A stretch of DNA of 64,000 nucleotides from Stemphylium vesicarium (lineage: Eukaryota; Ascomycota; Dothideomycetes; Pleosporales; Pleosporaceae): NCBI GenBank assembly GCA_004380135.1, contig QXCR01000126.1, forward strand, positions 43,581 through 107,580, given 5' to 3'. The translations under genes and the position numbers were made by a program. Below, piece by piece: positions 1 through 12,071 of this stretch. Each line of letters begins with the position of its first letter. Within the stretch, counting starts at the first letter, position 1. The notes beneath the pieces were generated by a model that had not been told where the DNA came from, ran no database searches, and saw nothing but the letters and a program-made list of their open reading frames with translations.

Positions 1-879
1 CGATAACAACGAGCATGGTCTGGGACATGAGGAAGCAAAGGGAGACAGAAATCATATATATCAATGGATACTGGGCGACGAGGGGACGAGAAGGTTGGTA
101 TGAAGACGCCGTTCAATGACGAGCTGGTAGATGAGGTTCAAGCAATGACTGCAACAAGGAAGAAAGAGGGCCAGATTAGTAAAACTGGTGATCACAGGAT
201 ATATCACACGTAGAATGCAGTTGATCTAAATCGATGCTAGTCTTGTAGCGAAAGAAAATAGAATTCTGACCTCAATTTTCCCACGACACACAGGTGCTTA
301 GTCGTGATGAGTATGAGAGCACCATCAAACAAATCGGCATGTTTTCTTTTGTCTCGCGTTACAAGTCTGGTTCCGTAGCCATGGAAAGCTTCCTCGCCGG
401 TGTCCTGATGGGCCGTGTCGTGGTCGCGCTTGCCACTTGTAGCCCACTTGTCTGACGCTGCGCTCCACTCTCGACCATCAAGACTTCACTGGCTCCATCA
501 GTCGCGTGCTCGACCCGCGACATGATTGCGACGTGAGCCCGGTTTGTCGTGATGTTATCGAAATAATTGGGTTTTCTCTGCAACTGCATGTATCTGGCAG
601 GATGACTAGCATGTAAAAGTCCCCGCTCACGCCACCTGGGCTGACAAACGGCATCGTATGGTGCAGCGTTCCACATGTACCCGATGCAATCGCTGCTCGC
701 ACGAGATGGGCCCCAACAAGGCGCTGCACAGGTGGCCGATGGCCGGTAAAGACCGGACATGACCTCATTGCTGTAAAGCTCGCGGACCCTTAAAGGTAGC
801 TGCGCCCAACAACATTCCAAACACCATTGATAAACTACTTTCCTAGCTCCAAGCTTCATCATATTGACAACTTGGCACC
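1..879. other. Intergenic, upstream of PDC
   Basis: No gene is supported here. The minus-strand open frames between about 359 and 862 have no recognisable domain or codon pattern and end inside what must be the pyruvate decarboxylase promoter and 5' leader. The left end could hold the tail of a gene outside the window, but nothing identifies it. Confidence 0.5.
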
Positions 880-2760
880 ATGGCCCAAGACCTACGCTCC
901 CAGGAGATCAAGAACCCCATTGACGTGGCAGAGGTGAGTGCAATCTTCGTCTGACAGGACGCTAGCTGATCGGCGAACAGTACCTCTTCCGACGACTACA
1001 GCAAGTTGGCGTCGAGTCGGTTCATGGCGTGCCAGGAGACTACAATCTCGTCGCTCTCGATTACATCCCCAAGGTTGGCCTCAAATGGGTCGGCAACTGC
1101 AATGAGCTAAATGCTGGTAAGTATGACTTACTCCCGTGCTCCCCATACTTGCACATCAACGGCTCGCTTGCGGGAGCGACCGAAGGCGATCCCGCCGTCT
1201 CGTGCTGCACTTGCTGACTTGCGCTCAGGATATGCCGCCGATGGCTATGCGCGCGTAAAGGGCATCTCCGCTCTTGTCACAACTTTCGGTGTCGGAGAAC
1301 TCTCGGCTGTCAACGCAATTGCAGGCGCCTACTCGGAATATGTCCCCATTGTACATATCGTGGGTTACCCGTCAACAGTGTCCCAGAAGAACGGAGCGCT
1401 ACTTCACCACACCCTCGGAAATGGCGACTTCACTGTCTTCTCGAGAATGTCCAAGGAAATTTCATGTGCTGTATCCATGCTAAACAATCAGCACGAAGCG
1501 GCTATGCTGATCGACAATGCGGTCCGCGAGTGCTATCTCAAGTCAAGACCAGTCTACATTTCGCTGCCTAGCGATATGGTGACCAAGAAGGTTGACGGTG
1601 ACAGGCTCAATATACCTTTGGATCTGGAATACCCGCCAAACGACCAAGAAGCCGAAGATTACGTCGTCGACGTGGTCCTGAAATATCTGCATGCGGCGAA
1701 GAACCCCGTCATTCTCGTCGATGCATGCGCTATCCGCCATCGTGCGCTGAAGGAAACGCACGAGCTCATCAAGAAATCAGGAATCCCAACATTTGTCGCG
1801 CCAATGGGAAAGGGTGCAGTAGATGAGACTCTGCCCAACTATGGCGGCGTATACGCAGGAGACGGATCAAACGCTGGCGTTCGGGAGCGCGTCGAGTCTT
1901 CCGATCTCGTCCTCAGCATTGGCGCCATCAAGTCAGATTTCAACACCGCAGGATTCACAATTCGCATGTCACAGCTCACCACCATTGATCTGCACAGCTA
2001 CGGCTGCAAGGTCCGCTACTCAGAGTACCCCAATGTACGCATGAATGGCGTGATTTCAAAGGTCACAGCCAAGATGGGCAAGCTCAACATCGAGTCGGGT
2101 CCCAAGCCAAACAACGACATTCCCTCCAAGGAAACTTCATCTACAGATACCGCGATCAAGCACGCCTGGTTATGGCCCAGGCTCGGACAGTGGTTGAAGA
2201 AAGACGATGTCCTCATCACCGAGACAGGTACCTCCAACTTTGGAGTCTGGGAGACCCGTTTCCCGGCTGGCGTCAATGCCATCTCTCAGGTTCTCTGGGG
2301 TTCAATTGGATACGCAACTGGCGCTTGCCAAGGTGCCGCCCTCGCAGCCAAAGAGTCAAACATCAAGCGCACCATTCTCTTCACCGGCGACGGTTCCTTC
2401 CAGCTCACCGCCCAAGAAGTATCAACCATGATCCGCAACAAACTTGCTCCCATCATCTTTGTTATCTGCAACAAGGGCTACACAATCGAGCGTCTGATCC
2501 ACGGCTGGGAGGACTCATACAACGACGTCCAGGAGTGGAAGTACAAGGACATTCCCGCAGTGTTTGGTGCGCCAGAAGGTAGCGTGTTGACATACAGGGT
2601 GGAGACCAAGGAGCAGGTTGAGAAGTTGTTCCAGGATGAGGAATTCTCGAGCGGCGCAACGCAGAAGATGCGCTTTGTAGAGCTCGTTATGCCATGGGAT
2701 GATGCACCGGCTGCACTCAAGGCTGTTGCTGAGGCAGCGGCCAAGGCTAATGCTGCGTAG
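880..2760 (+). CDS. PDC1: Pyruvate decarboxylase, TPP-dependent
   Basis: Decarboxylates pyruvate to acetaldehyde in the cytosol, the first step of fermentative ethanol formation, using thiamine diphosphate and Mg2+. Three exons fit: 880-933, 981-1116 and 1229-2760, giving 573 aa, the usual length of fungal PDC. The N-terminal domain carries the cofactor-activating glutamate in NELNAGYAADGYAR (about residue 60) and the HH pair of LLHHTLGNGDF (about 123-124). The C-terminal domain has the TPP/Mg2+ motif that starts GDGSFQ (about 450-452) and ends at the Asn of ICNKGYTIE. The ATG at 880 follows CACC and is followed by a short 18-codon exon typical of filamentous fungal PDCs. Both introns have consensus GTGAGT/GTAAGT donors. 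The ORF read straight through the second intron gives a false start at 1111. Indolepyruvate decarboxylase-like activity is the main alternative, but the length and motifs favour PDC. Confidence 0.95.
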
Positions 2761-2955
2761 AAAGTATTACGACGAAGACGACGAAGATAATGTTACGGGG
2801 TAATGACGGAAAAGGATAATGATTATACGAAACTCTTCTCATCGATACGATGCAATGGACATCGGCTCTTCTCTATGAAACCAGGGCCTGCTCCTTCCCC
2901 ATCACTGACACGCTACTAACTCACGAAGCTATTCCGCCTTTTCCTCCCCACTGCC

Positions 2956-3560
2956 CTAATATTCGACCGCATCATAAAGCTCGCCCTCATCACTGCTGTC
3001 CGGCACTTCTCCGGTTTCGTCCGTCTCGTCACTACTACTATCTTCCCCCTTTTCATCTACTCCCCTCCTGCTCTGCGAACTCTTCAATCCATCAATCTCC
3101 CTCTTCATCTCATCCAGCCGGCTCTCCAAACGCCGTATGCGCGCATCTAGAGCAGAAAGAGTAGCGCGTCGGTCCCGCGCATCGCCAAACCGCCTCGGAA
3201 GCAACTTCTCCAAACCTCTAAGCGGCGATGCAAGTGGGCTCGATTCATATGGAGCGAGACCTCTTCCTATCCAAGGTGTAAAGACGCTCGCTTGATAGTG
3301 CGGCTCCAGCTCGGAATCATCATCATCGGAACTGCTACTTTGCTCTCTCCTTTTCCTTGAGCTCATACTCTTGTTGCGGGGATGGTACGGTGTCGGCGCT
3401 CTCGGTCGCCGTGTGTAAGGGTCAAAGTTGCTGTCGTTCCTGGCCCTTCTTCCTCTCTAATTCGTTGTATTAGTTTCTCTCTCTTCTGTTTCGTCTTCGG
3501 TGCCATGACTGCTTTGGCTGGAGCAGTCCTGGTCTTCTTCCTTCTGCGGCTGTGCGCCAT
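2956..3560 (-). CDS. Uncharacterised charged coiled-coil protein (183 aa)
   Basis: I do not recognise this protein. A two-exon model joins in phase 0: exon 1 3560-3510 and exon 2 3456-2956. The 53-nt intron has a branch-like CTAAT and ends in TTAG, though its donor GTCATG is weak. The product is very basic at the N-terminus (MAHSRRRKKTRTAP), has a serine/aspartate stretch near residue 55, a heptad-like helix (LSALDARIRRLESRLDEMKR) predicted as a coiled coil around residues 118-145, and an acidic Ser/Glu/Asp tail ending ELYDAVEY. This suggests a nuclear, assembly-forming protein, by inference only. If the first exon is wrong, an internal ATG at 3366 would give 136 aa. It lies convergent to PDC with about 200 bp between stops. 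Confidence 0.5.
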
Positions 3561-4047
3561 GACTCACGTCGTCCAGCTGTATACCCCACTGGTCCGTCGT
3601 CACTGTCACCAGCGGTACAGACGGAGAAGCAGCTACAGATGTACCCATGGCATCATCGCCTCGATCATCTTCGCTTGCCCGGGCTATAAGAAAAGCCGTA
3701 TGGCCTGCTAACGTACCTGTTGCGAGTTTGCTGGGGGAAAAGCACATTGGATTCCGTGCAACGAGCAGGGGTAAGATGGTCTTTTTGCAAACGTAGGATG
3801 AGCAAGAGACGAAATGCGTAGAATGTGTAAGAGAACGCAAGACTGATGTTCTTGAGATTACATGCTCTTGTAGTTTCATAACTGTGGACTTCTTCAGCTA
3901 GGTAGTTTGCAAGAGACTGCGCTGCGGCCAGTCGTTAGTCCAATCCATCACTCACGCATCTTATACTTCAAATTCCTACGTGTGTAACGTTTGTCATTCG
4001 TATATGCATTACAATCATCCTTTTCTCATGCTCTCATGTGATCCCGT
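3561..4047. other. Intergenic spacer
   Basis: A 140-codon minus-strand open frame at 3457-3879 overlaps the intron of the preceding gene, has no domain and was not accepted. The spacer should hold the promoter of the 183-aa gene and the 3' end of the PEBP-like gene. Confidence 0.4.
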
Positions 4048-4935
4048 CTACAGCATAAACGCAAACGCACCCGCAAGGATCATCGTACTAATGCCGGCCC
4101 AAACTCCCCTACGTCCACCCTCCATGGAACTCGCATCGCCACTCGACGGCCCGCCATAGCCACCGTCTTCATTGCCTCCCGTCGGACTGGGTCGCGGGGG
4201 CGGAAAACTCGTGTTCGTAGGCGTACCAGTCAGATTCTGTACGGTAATCCAATTCGACGAGAGTCCTCCCTCAATACCGTTGCTCAGACCGGCATCAATC
4301 ACAAATTGGCTGACGTTGAATCCCACTCGGTTATCCGCTAGATCGGTGTATTGCTCGGGCAGACTGAAGTTGCGCGGCTGCTGCATGAGGATGAAGGTGT
4401 AGGCGTGCGGGATGTCGCCAACAGGCGGGCTGGGCTGGAGATATGGGACAAGGTTGTCGTCGGGCACTTCGAGTGCGGAGCCAGTCGTGTTGGCCGAGAG
4501 AGGCGTCGAGCGTGTTATGTTTGTCGCGAACCAGTGTACGAGTTGTACGCGGCTGTTGTTACGCGGGACGTCGAGGTCGACCATGAGCAGCACGCATTCG
4601 CCAGGGCCTTGTTCGTCGGCCCACCATACTGGAGAGGAGATTGTTGGGCGCTGGGCGGTTACTGCGAGAGTCGTGTTAGTTGGACGTGAACTATGCAGAG
4701 AGCTTGGTAATCGGGCATAGCATCCCAATGGACATGAGACGGTATGCACAGAACGCAAAGCGGAATACATACCAGGACGAGGAAGCAATTCTCCAGCAGG
4801 CGAGACGGTATCGTTGCCATAGATTACAGTCAAGTTCGCTCCACCGCGGATGGGGAACCCTGGTGCAACCTCCGCAGTCGCGATGCCAGCGAACAAGGCG
4901 GCGGCGCCCGCTGTCACAATCTTCTTGTTGAACAT
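4048..4935 (-). CDS. Secreted PEBP-like protein, probably GPI-anchored
   Basis: A phosphatidylethanolamine-binding-protein (PEBP/CETS) fold protein. The N-terminus MFNKKIVTAGAAALFAGIA is a signal peptide. The core shows the family's LLPRPVTAQRPTISSP, the ligand-pocket segment VLLMVDLDVPRNNS and LVHWFATNI, then HAYTFILMQQP. A Ser/Pro/Gly-rich linker leads to SSMEGGRRGVWAG plus a hydrophobic tail ending AFAFML, the pattern of a GPI-attachment signal. Several NxS/T sites fit a cell-wall or membrane location. The open frame is uninterrupted, but a 111-nt intron (4662-4772, donor GTATGT, acceptor CGCAG) is very likely because removing it restores PEBP spacing; the product is then 258 aa instead of 295. 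The family binds hydrophobic ligands or inhibits proteases and kinases; the target here is unknown. Confidence 0.8.
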   Translation of the reverse strand: MFNKKIVTAGAAALFAGIATAEVAPGFPIRGGANLTVIYGNDTVSPAGELLPRPGMYSALRSVHTVSCPLGCYARLPSSLHSSRPTNTTLAVTAQRPTISSPVWWADEQGPGECVLLMVDLDVPRNNSRVQLVHWFATNITRSTPLSANTTGSALEVPDDNLVPYLQPSPPVGDIPHAYTFILMQQPRNFSLPEQYTDLADNRVGFNVSQFVIDAGLSNGIEGGLSSNWITVQNLTGTPTNTSFPPPRPSPTGGNEDGGYGGPSSGDASSMEGGRRGVWAGISTMILAGAFAFML

Positions 4936-5576
4936 GGTGTTTCTTGTCGCGTATTTGAAAGATAATCGGGCTGGAACTCAGTGATGTCCAGAAATGGGGC
5001 GTAAAGGGCAGCTTCTTAATGGCTTTGGACCTGCGCAAGTTCCCGGGGCATTGTCATGCTGCGCCAAATGTTCCGAGTACCCGAGCTTCCATGACGTCTT
5101 CCAAGCCCTCCGCCATTGTCTTCAACGACTTCACCGCGACGGAACACGGCACTGGACGTGTTTTTTTGCTGGTATTGAGTTCTTGGAGCACTTTTCATTC
5201 TCGTGGAGGCGTCATTCGTCGGGTAGAAATGCTGCGGTAGGAGGGCCACGTTATTATGTACTCCACATTCGCGACACGCGCTGCTGATGATGGGCCGGCA
5301 GATCGTCATCCAACCCACACAGTCCACACTGTTCGTCACCCAATCATTACGAAAAGCGCGACTTGGCAGCTTTGTGGAAAAACAAAAAAAAATGTTGGAG
5401 GCGGCGGACGACGTGTGCACTTCTGCATCGAGTAATCAACGCCAGTGCAAAAGGGCCTGCATTCGATCTATACTCTATTTTATGGGAAATCCTGTCTTTC
5501 CGTCGCTCCAATTGCAAGCACTCTGTCTGTAGCAGCCAGATGAAACATAATTGAACAATGCTCACCACCAATTGTC
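4936..5576. other. Intergenic, PEBP promoter and ADE12 3' side
   Basis: No gene supported. The overlapping frames at 4994-5420 on both strands have no domain. There is an A-rich run near 5383-5392. The right end should hold the ADE12 3' UTR and polyadenylation signals. Confidence 0.45.
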
Positions 5577-7002
5577 TTACGACCTGGTGATCATGTGGTC
5601 GCGCGCCGGTCCAACACCAATCCACTTGACCTTGACGCCAACAAACTTCTCAATGTATTCAATGTAAGTCCTTGCCTGGTTGGGCAAGTCGTACCAGTTG
5701 GTGACGCCCGTTGTCGGTTTCTGCCAGCCGGGCAGCGTGTCATACTCTACCTCGACCTCGGCCAGGATTTCAGGGTTGGCTGGGAATCCGTCGAGCTTCT
5801 GGCCCTTGTAGGTGTATGCCGTTGCCACCTTGATCTCTTCAAAATCATCGAGGACATCCAGCTTGGTCAGGTTAATGGCCGTGTAGTCGTTGCAGGCGTG
5901 CGAGTGCTTCACAACGACGAGATCGAGCCAACCGCAGCGGCGCGTGCGACCAGTCGTTACGCCGACTTCGTGACCTACCTTCTGGAGCTTCTCGCCGAAT
6001 GCGTTGAGCTGCTCAGTGGGGAAGGGACCGCTATTTCATGTTAGACGTTGTGCTTTTACCGTGGATGACACGTTCACTTACGATCCGACGCGGGTCGTGT
6101 AGGCTTTCACCACACCGATAACCTCTCTCAGTGACCGCCATCCCAGGTTGAGACCTGTGATGACTCCTCCAAGACCAGTGTTTGACGATGTGACAAAGGG
6201 GTATGTGCCGTAGTCGATGTCCAGCATCAACGCGTTGGCGCCTTCTACCAGAATCTTGGCTTTCGACTCCTTCGCCGAGGCGAGTAATGGGATCTGATCG
6301 ACGACAAACGGAGCGAGCTTCTCACGGAGGCCCTGGGTGAAGGGTAAGTTTCTGGACGGCTGGGTATAGCTGCGGTAGAACTGACCTTGTACTTGGCAAT
6401 TTCCTCGTCGACATTGTACTTGAGGATGTCGCCAAATCGCTTCTGGTAGCCATCGGCTAATCGCCTGAGCTTGGTCTCGAAGATGACCTCGTCGAAAAGA
6501 TCGCACATGCGGAGACCGCTCCTGGTCATCTTGGTGCTGTAGGTTGGGCCGATACCCTTCTTGGTTGTGCCTATGTCCCACAATCAGCGCTTTGTCCCTC
6601 CACTATAGCCAGCCGTTCCTCACCAATCATGCCACCACCCAGCTCGACTTCTTCTAGGCCATCCACCATTTGGTGTATGTCAAAGACGACATGGGCGCGG
6701 TCCGAGATGAATATCCTTCCCTCGGTGTTCAGGCCATGCTTCTCGAGCGCCTCGAGCTCCTTGAAGAAGCTCGGTACGTGGACGACACAGCCACTTCCGA
6801 TGACATTGATGCAGCCGGGGTTCACGAGACCGCTGGGCAGGATGTGGAAGTCGTAGGTAATTCCGTTCGCGACGATGGTGTGGCCGGCGTTGTTACCGCC
6901 CTGGGCGCGGCAGCAGATTTGCGACTCGTTGGCAAGAATGTCGGCAAGCTTGCCCTTGCCTTCGTCGCCCCATTGGGCGCCGAGGACAACGGTGACGGAC
7001 AT
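5577..7002 (-). CDS. ADE12: Adenylosuccinate synthetase
   Basis: Condenses IMP with aspartate using GTP to make adenylosuccinate, the first committed step from IMP to AMP, in the cytosol. Four exons join cleanly: 7002-6624, 6570-6386, 6332-6082 and 6030-5577, giving 422 aa, normal for fungal Ade12. The N-terminus has the catalytic P-loop GAQWGDEGKGK, followed by QGGNNAGHT and DFHILPSG. GTTKKGIGPTYSTK is formed across the first splice, and the C-terminal half has GANALMLDIDYGTYP and TSSNTGLGG. The last splice recreates TRVGSGPFPTEQ, which strongly supports the junction. The start at 7002 was chosen because MSVTVVLGAQWG matches family N-termini; an in-frame ATG 33 nt upstream would add MSPPPSSLVLT. 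The introns are 51-53 nt. Confidence 0.96.
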
Positions 7003-7622
7003 CGTGAGGACGAGGGACGAGGGAGGAGGAGACAATGGGGCGGCCGGTGGGTTTTCAATTGCCCATGGAGAAAGCGGACTTGGCCGAGTTAGTCACAAAG
7101 CCAACAAAAAGATTTGCGCCGGGGAAGTCACGAACCGCGCTGTGGGCGTGCGCGGAAAGTCGGGAGTGTGAGAGAGGTGCACCGATTGTGCTTACTGTAA
7201 TATCTGAATTGACGCGCGATTCGCTTCCCCAGACTCAATCGCCCGTCACAGAGGTTTGGCGTTGCAGTTGATTCACCGTCTTCATGCCCCGCCATGCCCC
7301 ACTATGCACGACATGATGCCGCAATTTTCCGCACGAGCCAATGACGCATGTACATGAGCCTCCTCCCCATTTTCTATAGTGACAGATTCCGTCAATCATA
7401 ATTGCAATATTCTAAGAGACATGAGGAACTCTCACGTCCTTGGGTCGACAGCGCCGCGTGCTTCGATGTACACTAGAACCATCATAATTCACTTCAAGAA
7501 TTCACGACCTGAGAGGGAAAGGTTGAACTCCCATTCGACGCCTTTTATGCCAATACGCTAATTTCAAGCAAAGGGAAAGACTAACAAAGCGTTGAGGTCA
7601 TTTTATGCGTGCAAGTCCACGT
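7003..7622. other. Intergenic between ADE12 and MFS permease
   Basis: ADE12 promoter on the left and MFS 3' side on the right. The plus-strand frames at 6670-7271 are shadows of ADE12 and its promoter. No gene seen. Confidence 0.45.
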
Positions 7623-9459
7623 TCAGTGGATGTACCTGAACTCTGGATGCCGGTATCCGAGGTCCCTGATCTCCTCTACTGACTTTCCTGCCACACGGTG
7701 GTCTCTCTTGCCCAGATCACGCTGTCTGTTCTCCCACTTGCAGTAAAAGATTCCAAAGGTAGCCAGAAGGCACACGCAGATCTGGCCACACAAGTTGATG
7801 GTGTGGCCGGTTGGGTACCTGGGCGCATCACTGGAAGTGTATGTCCTGTAGTTGTATCAGCATGAAAACTTAGACCAGCTATTCCTGGAACAAAGCTTAC
7901 CAAGTCGCGAGAATACCACCAGCGGTGCCAAGAGTGACGACGTAAGCAGTAGACACTGATCGAATTGCGGGTCCAGCCGCATTGTTCGCCGCCCACGCAA
8001 GGAACCCGGGGCCACCAGGGAAGGCACCGATCGTAATCAAGAAAATACCACCATATCGCGTCTCGGGATCAGTTGCCCATCGCATGATGCAAAAGCCGGC
8101 AATGGCAGGGAGAGTGAAAATGGCCAGGTAAATACCACGGCGGTTAGTCTTGTCGGATAGGAACGCAACTCCGATGGCGATCAAGCAAGCGCATACGTAT
8201 GGAGGTACAGAGTAAAGCTGTGCTTTTGTAGCTGTCCAGCCAAGATCGGCCAGAATAGTTGGCTAATCGAGTGTTAATAACAGCGACAATGCGGAGAGCA
8301 TGATTGCTTACCATGAACAACGAAATACCCTGAACAGTAATGTTGATGAAGAAGAAGCCAAAAGCGCAGAAGTAGTTGGTGATGTTCATCACCGCCCTCT
8401 TGACGTGATGCACTTCGGTCTTTTCATTCTCATCGGCTCCACCCTTGAGCACGAGGCGCTTGGAAGCGATCATGCGCTCGCGCTCGTTTAGAAACCAACA
8501 TTCTTCGGGGTTACGGGGCATCAAGAATGGAGCACCAAGACCAATTATGCACGTGAAGAGCCCTTCGAAGAAGAAGATGTTACGCCATGTATGGATGATC
8601 ATGGACGATGCGCCCCATGCCGGAATGCGTGCAAGACTTTTCATACGTCAGTATGTATTTGGTAGGCATGAAATCATGTACGCACCCAGTAGCGAGCAGA
8701 CCACCGAAGGCGCCAGCCATGGACGCTGCCGAGACGTAGATGCCGATTCGAAATAGGAGTTCATTGCGCTTGTAAAAACAAGTAATGAAGAAGGCAAGAC
8801 CGCTGCGTCATGTTCGTAAGTAGGAACTATACAAGGGACCAGAAGACACTTACGGCATGACACCACCTTCAAATACTCCCAGGCATGCTCTCGCAACGAG
8901 TAAGCCGGCGAAGCTTTGTACAAAGGCAGTACAAAGTGACACAAAGCCAAAACCGCAGACAAGGAGCGGTAAGTAGTATTTGGGGCCAACTTTCTTCAGA
9001 ATGATGTTGCTAGGTACTTCGACGAACATGTAGATGATATAAAAGATCGAGGTAACCCAGTTGAAACGCACACCTCTGTTGAGATCTAGGTCGACACCCA
9101 TACCCTGGATACGTGCATTGCCAATGTTGATTCTGAAAAGCAAGTTAGCGAGGATTTAGTTGCTTTCGAACATGTTTCATACCGATCGAGGAAACATAGC
9201 AGATAGAGGAATGTTGTGAGCGGCACAATTACGCGATCTAGTTTACGTCGGACTGCGGTTTCTTCCTCAACCGTCCAGGTGAACTCTCCGTCCGAGGACC
9301 GATCGCTTCCGTTGGCCTCTGAGTCTACGTAAAATACATTAGCATGAAGTTGTACTGGACTGGAGCGATAGCCATACACAAAACGTCCTCTCCCTTCTCC
9401 ATGGCAGCAGGAGAGCGCTCATCCATTATACTTATCGGTGTCTCGTTCGGTTGGGCCAT
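7623..9459 (-). CDS. MFS permease, Dal5/anion:cation symporter family
   Basis: A 12-helix major facilitator of the ACS family, whose fungal members import allantoate, nicotinate, pantothenate, biotin-like vitamins and related organic anions across the plasma membrane. Seven exons join in frame: 9459-9378, 9324-9183, 9132-8854, 8802-8686, 8636-8312, 8262-7901 and 7845-7623 (509 aa). Family signatures are the cytosolic N-terminus before LYLLCFLDRINIGNARI (joined by splicing), the TM2 stretch IIYMFVEVPSNIILKKVGP, RACLGVFEGGVMP in TM4, RNIFFFEGLFT, and AFPGGPGFLAWAANNAAGP in TM10. The last exon restores WTYTSSDAPRYPTGH, standard for this family, and a soluble tail. All six introns are 49-55 nt. 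The substrate cannot be told from sequence. Confidence 0.92.
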
Positions 9460-12071
9460 TCTATCGAAGTCAAATCTCCAAGCCGGGATGCAGCCAGTGA
9501 CGCGAAAACTCCTCGTGGTTGTCTTGTGGCCCCACAAGTTCCGAAAGTCTGGGGAAAGGAATCTGGGGAAGAGCACAGCCTATATAAGACCGTACGACAC
9601 GCTCCGATTCGGATCTGATTACTTGTCACGGAGGCGTTCTTGGAGCGTAAGACGAAAGCCAGGAAAAAGGTATCGGCAGTTGCTTCGCAGCCTTCAGAGG
9701 GAGGCAATTTGCCCATGTTTAGTTCGAAGCCCGCTCCACTGCGCTCTTGTCCCGTTCAAGTTGGCGGCTTCGTCGAACGGGAAGCACTTTCGGTGCGGAA
9801 ATTTTACCGAGTCGATACAACAACCCTACATGATGCCGCATTGTTGCCAGCAACGCTCTCTTTGGCTGGTAAGTTGCGGGGCGAGTCTTGGCTGGCATGG
9901 GTTGACTCGTGCAGGTTGCGAGGATGGCGGGGGGCCATGGCTTCGTTGTGGTCATGTTGAAACGCTGTGCTTGGCAGTGCGGGACGAGATGTTTGGCGTC
10001 ATTAGCAACTCCAGCCGTTTCGGCAGTTGAGGTAAACCTTCTCTCTGTGTATAGGCGTTACAAAAGTGCAGTAGTTGCGACCATATTCCCTAGTACCATT
10101 CGATCTTAACATGGAGTGATCGTTGCGGTCCGACGGCGGTATTTGTAGACGGAGCCCACACACAAGCCTCGTTGCGATCAGACGGCGGGCATACGCGGGC
10201 GTATTGTGTAGCAGGAATTTATCCGCAGGTATTTTTGGAGAACAGGCTGCATGCAAGCTCGCGCCCACCGTCAAGTCCACGAGCAGCATCAAAAATTTGC
10301 TCAACACGCGCGCGGTTGCACTACATGTGGCGTAAGCTAGTTGATGTGAATTGGTGTACTGTACAGGACGGATGCTGATGGTTATCTTCAATTCGGTCCT
10401 ACCCAGCGGCTTGCCTATGCGTATGCAGGTAGCAAGGCATCCGAAGGGAAACCGAATCCCTCATTGTCAGTGTGCTATGCGTTAGCCTGCTGTAGGTGGG
10501 CAATCTAACGCGTTCTCAAAGGAAGGGTGTGTGATTTAGTCTACATGGTGCGGTCTAAAGATTCTCAGTACGAGACCCACAGGTGCAAGTGCTGAGGGTG
10601 GGCCGCTGTCGCGCCTGGGCCCATATCGTCTGCTTTTTGCGCATGATGGCTGGATTGTGACGGAGAGCCTGCACAAGCAGAAAAGCAAGAAGTAGAGACC
10701 CATGCACGGTAAGGTCGGCATCCGAGCATGTCCTTGAAGTGAAGTGAAGTGAGCCAGCCTCGACTTCGTAGCGGACCAGCAAGTTGTTGCCAAGCCGTCG
10801 TCGCCGCATGTGAAGGGTCGACGCTGTACCACTCGCTCCGCTCCCGCTTCACAACCACAACGTCTTAGAAATGAGCGTCATACTTTTAACGATGACGCTC
10901 TGTATACGAAGGGTGCAAGCGCTTACTGTAGATGCATCATCCATCCCCTGAGTTTCGGAATTATAGCCCCTAGCAAGACCTATGGATGGCTACAACATTG
11001 ATCGCAACATCCGTCTTACGCGTCTCTTGTACGAGACCTTAGAAATTCCCCACAGCAACAGACGGGAGCGTTTCGCCTCCGGAATGCTGCCTACGACGAC
11101 ATCACGGCGTCGACCTCAATACGCCTGGCGCAAGAGCCACGAACCCTAGGTTGTCTCTAGGGTACGCGAAGAGCATCATGGCAATGGGACTCCACGATTG
11201 AACACTGGCGTCGACGCCAATACTGTGGATTTTGGTGGCTTGGGTAGCCTTTTGCAGCTTCGGAATCGGTACCTTGCTGATCACGGGATTCGCTGCAGTT
11301 GCGACGTTGCTCTTGCAATCATCCTCGGTTGCGGCTACCTGGTCTCGTGATCTTCTCCCAGCCTTCTATCACCAGTTGGTTCTTCGACCTGCTCGGCTCT
11401 TGTTACCCCAGCCAAGCTTTCCCTTTCCTCGTCACCCTCCTCTCTAGGTGAGAACTCCGCATTTTCATCGTATCCGGCAAGACGTCCCGGGGAAGCTGTG
11501 GGACCCACTGTCGGTTCGTCCGCATCTCGCCTCTCGTAGTCATTCTCCGAATAGTCGATCTTCTTTCCCCTATCTACGTCCTTTTGACGAGGAAAGCTTT
11601 GACCTGAGTTCCTCCCCCCTTATTGCAGTGTCAAGCCTACCGTTTGGTCTAGACATTCCAGAGATTCAATTTTGTCAATGATTATCAGCTAGTTTATAAC
11701 AAATGGCGTCGCAGTCGTGATATTCGCCTTATTTGTGTAGAAGCATCGCCTTGATGCCCAAGTCAAGATCAAGTATTGCGAATAGCCTGCTTCACGGCGA
11801 ACACATACAGTTGGCCATCGACCCCCTTCACGAGTGAATTATTGAAGTACCATGGCTACGAAGGCTCTACAGCACATATACATTCACAAGAATGAGGTGT
11901 AAAGTTTTTCAACTTTAACGCGATAGTGGGCAGTGTTGTCTCGGTCATGGAAGACACTTCAAGACAACCCACTAGGTACAAAATTGCTTTCTACTAACCA
12001 TCCTACTACTTCTTTTACTCCACCTCAGCTCTATCAATCAAAACAGCCAAATAGGAAATACAGCCGCACAG
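9460..12071. other. Gene-poor spacer of about 2.6 kb
   Basis: The left part must hold the MFS promoter; a CTATATAAG box lies near 9580. No frame here shows a domain. The longest, 9344-10030 (+), begins inside MFS exon 1 antisense and is not coding-like. A 55-codon frame at 10982-11149 (+, begins MDGYNIDRN) and a hydrophobic 71-codon frame at 11232-11447 (+) are the only ones with protein-like composition; I cannot support either as a gene. Base composition is like the flanking genes, so this is not RIP-altered DNA. Confidence 0.45.

Noticed and set aside
359..862. 167-codon minus-strand frame upstream of PDC
   Set aside because: No domain, odd composition, and it covers the PDC promoter and leader.
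9344..10030. 228-codon plus-strand frame
   Set aside because: Begins antisense to the first exon of the MFS gene; no similarity to any family and no coding-like codon pattern.
10536..10858. Three overlapping minus-strand frames of 84-98 codons
   Set aside because: Three frames open at once over GC-balanced DNA is chance; no domain in any.
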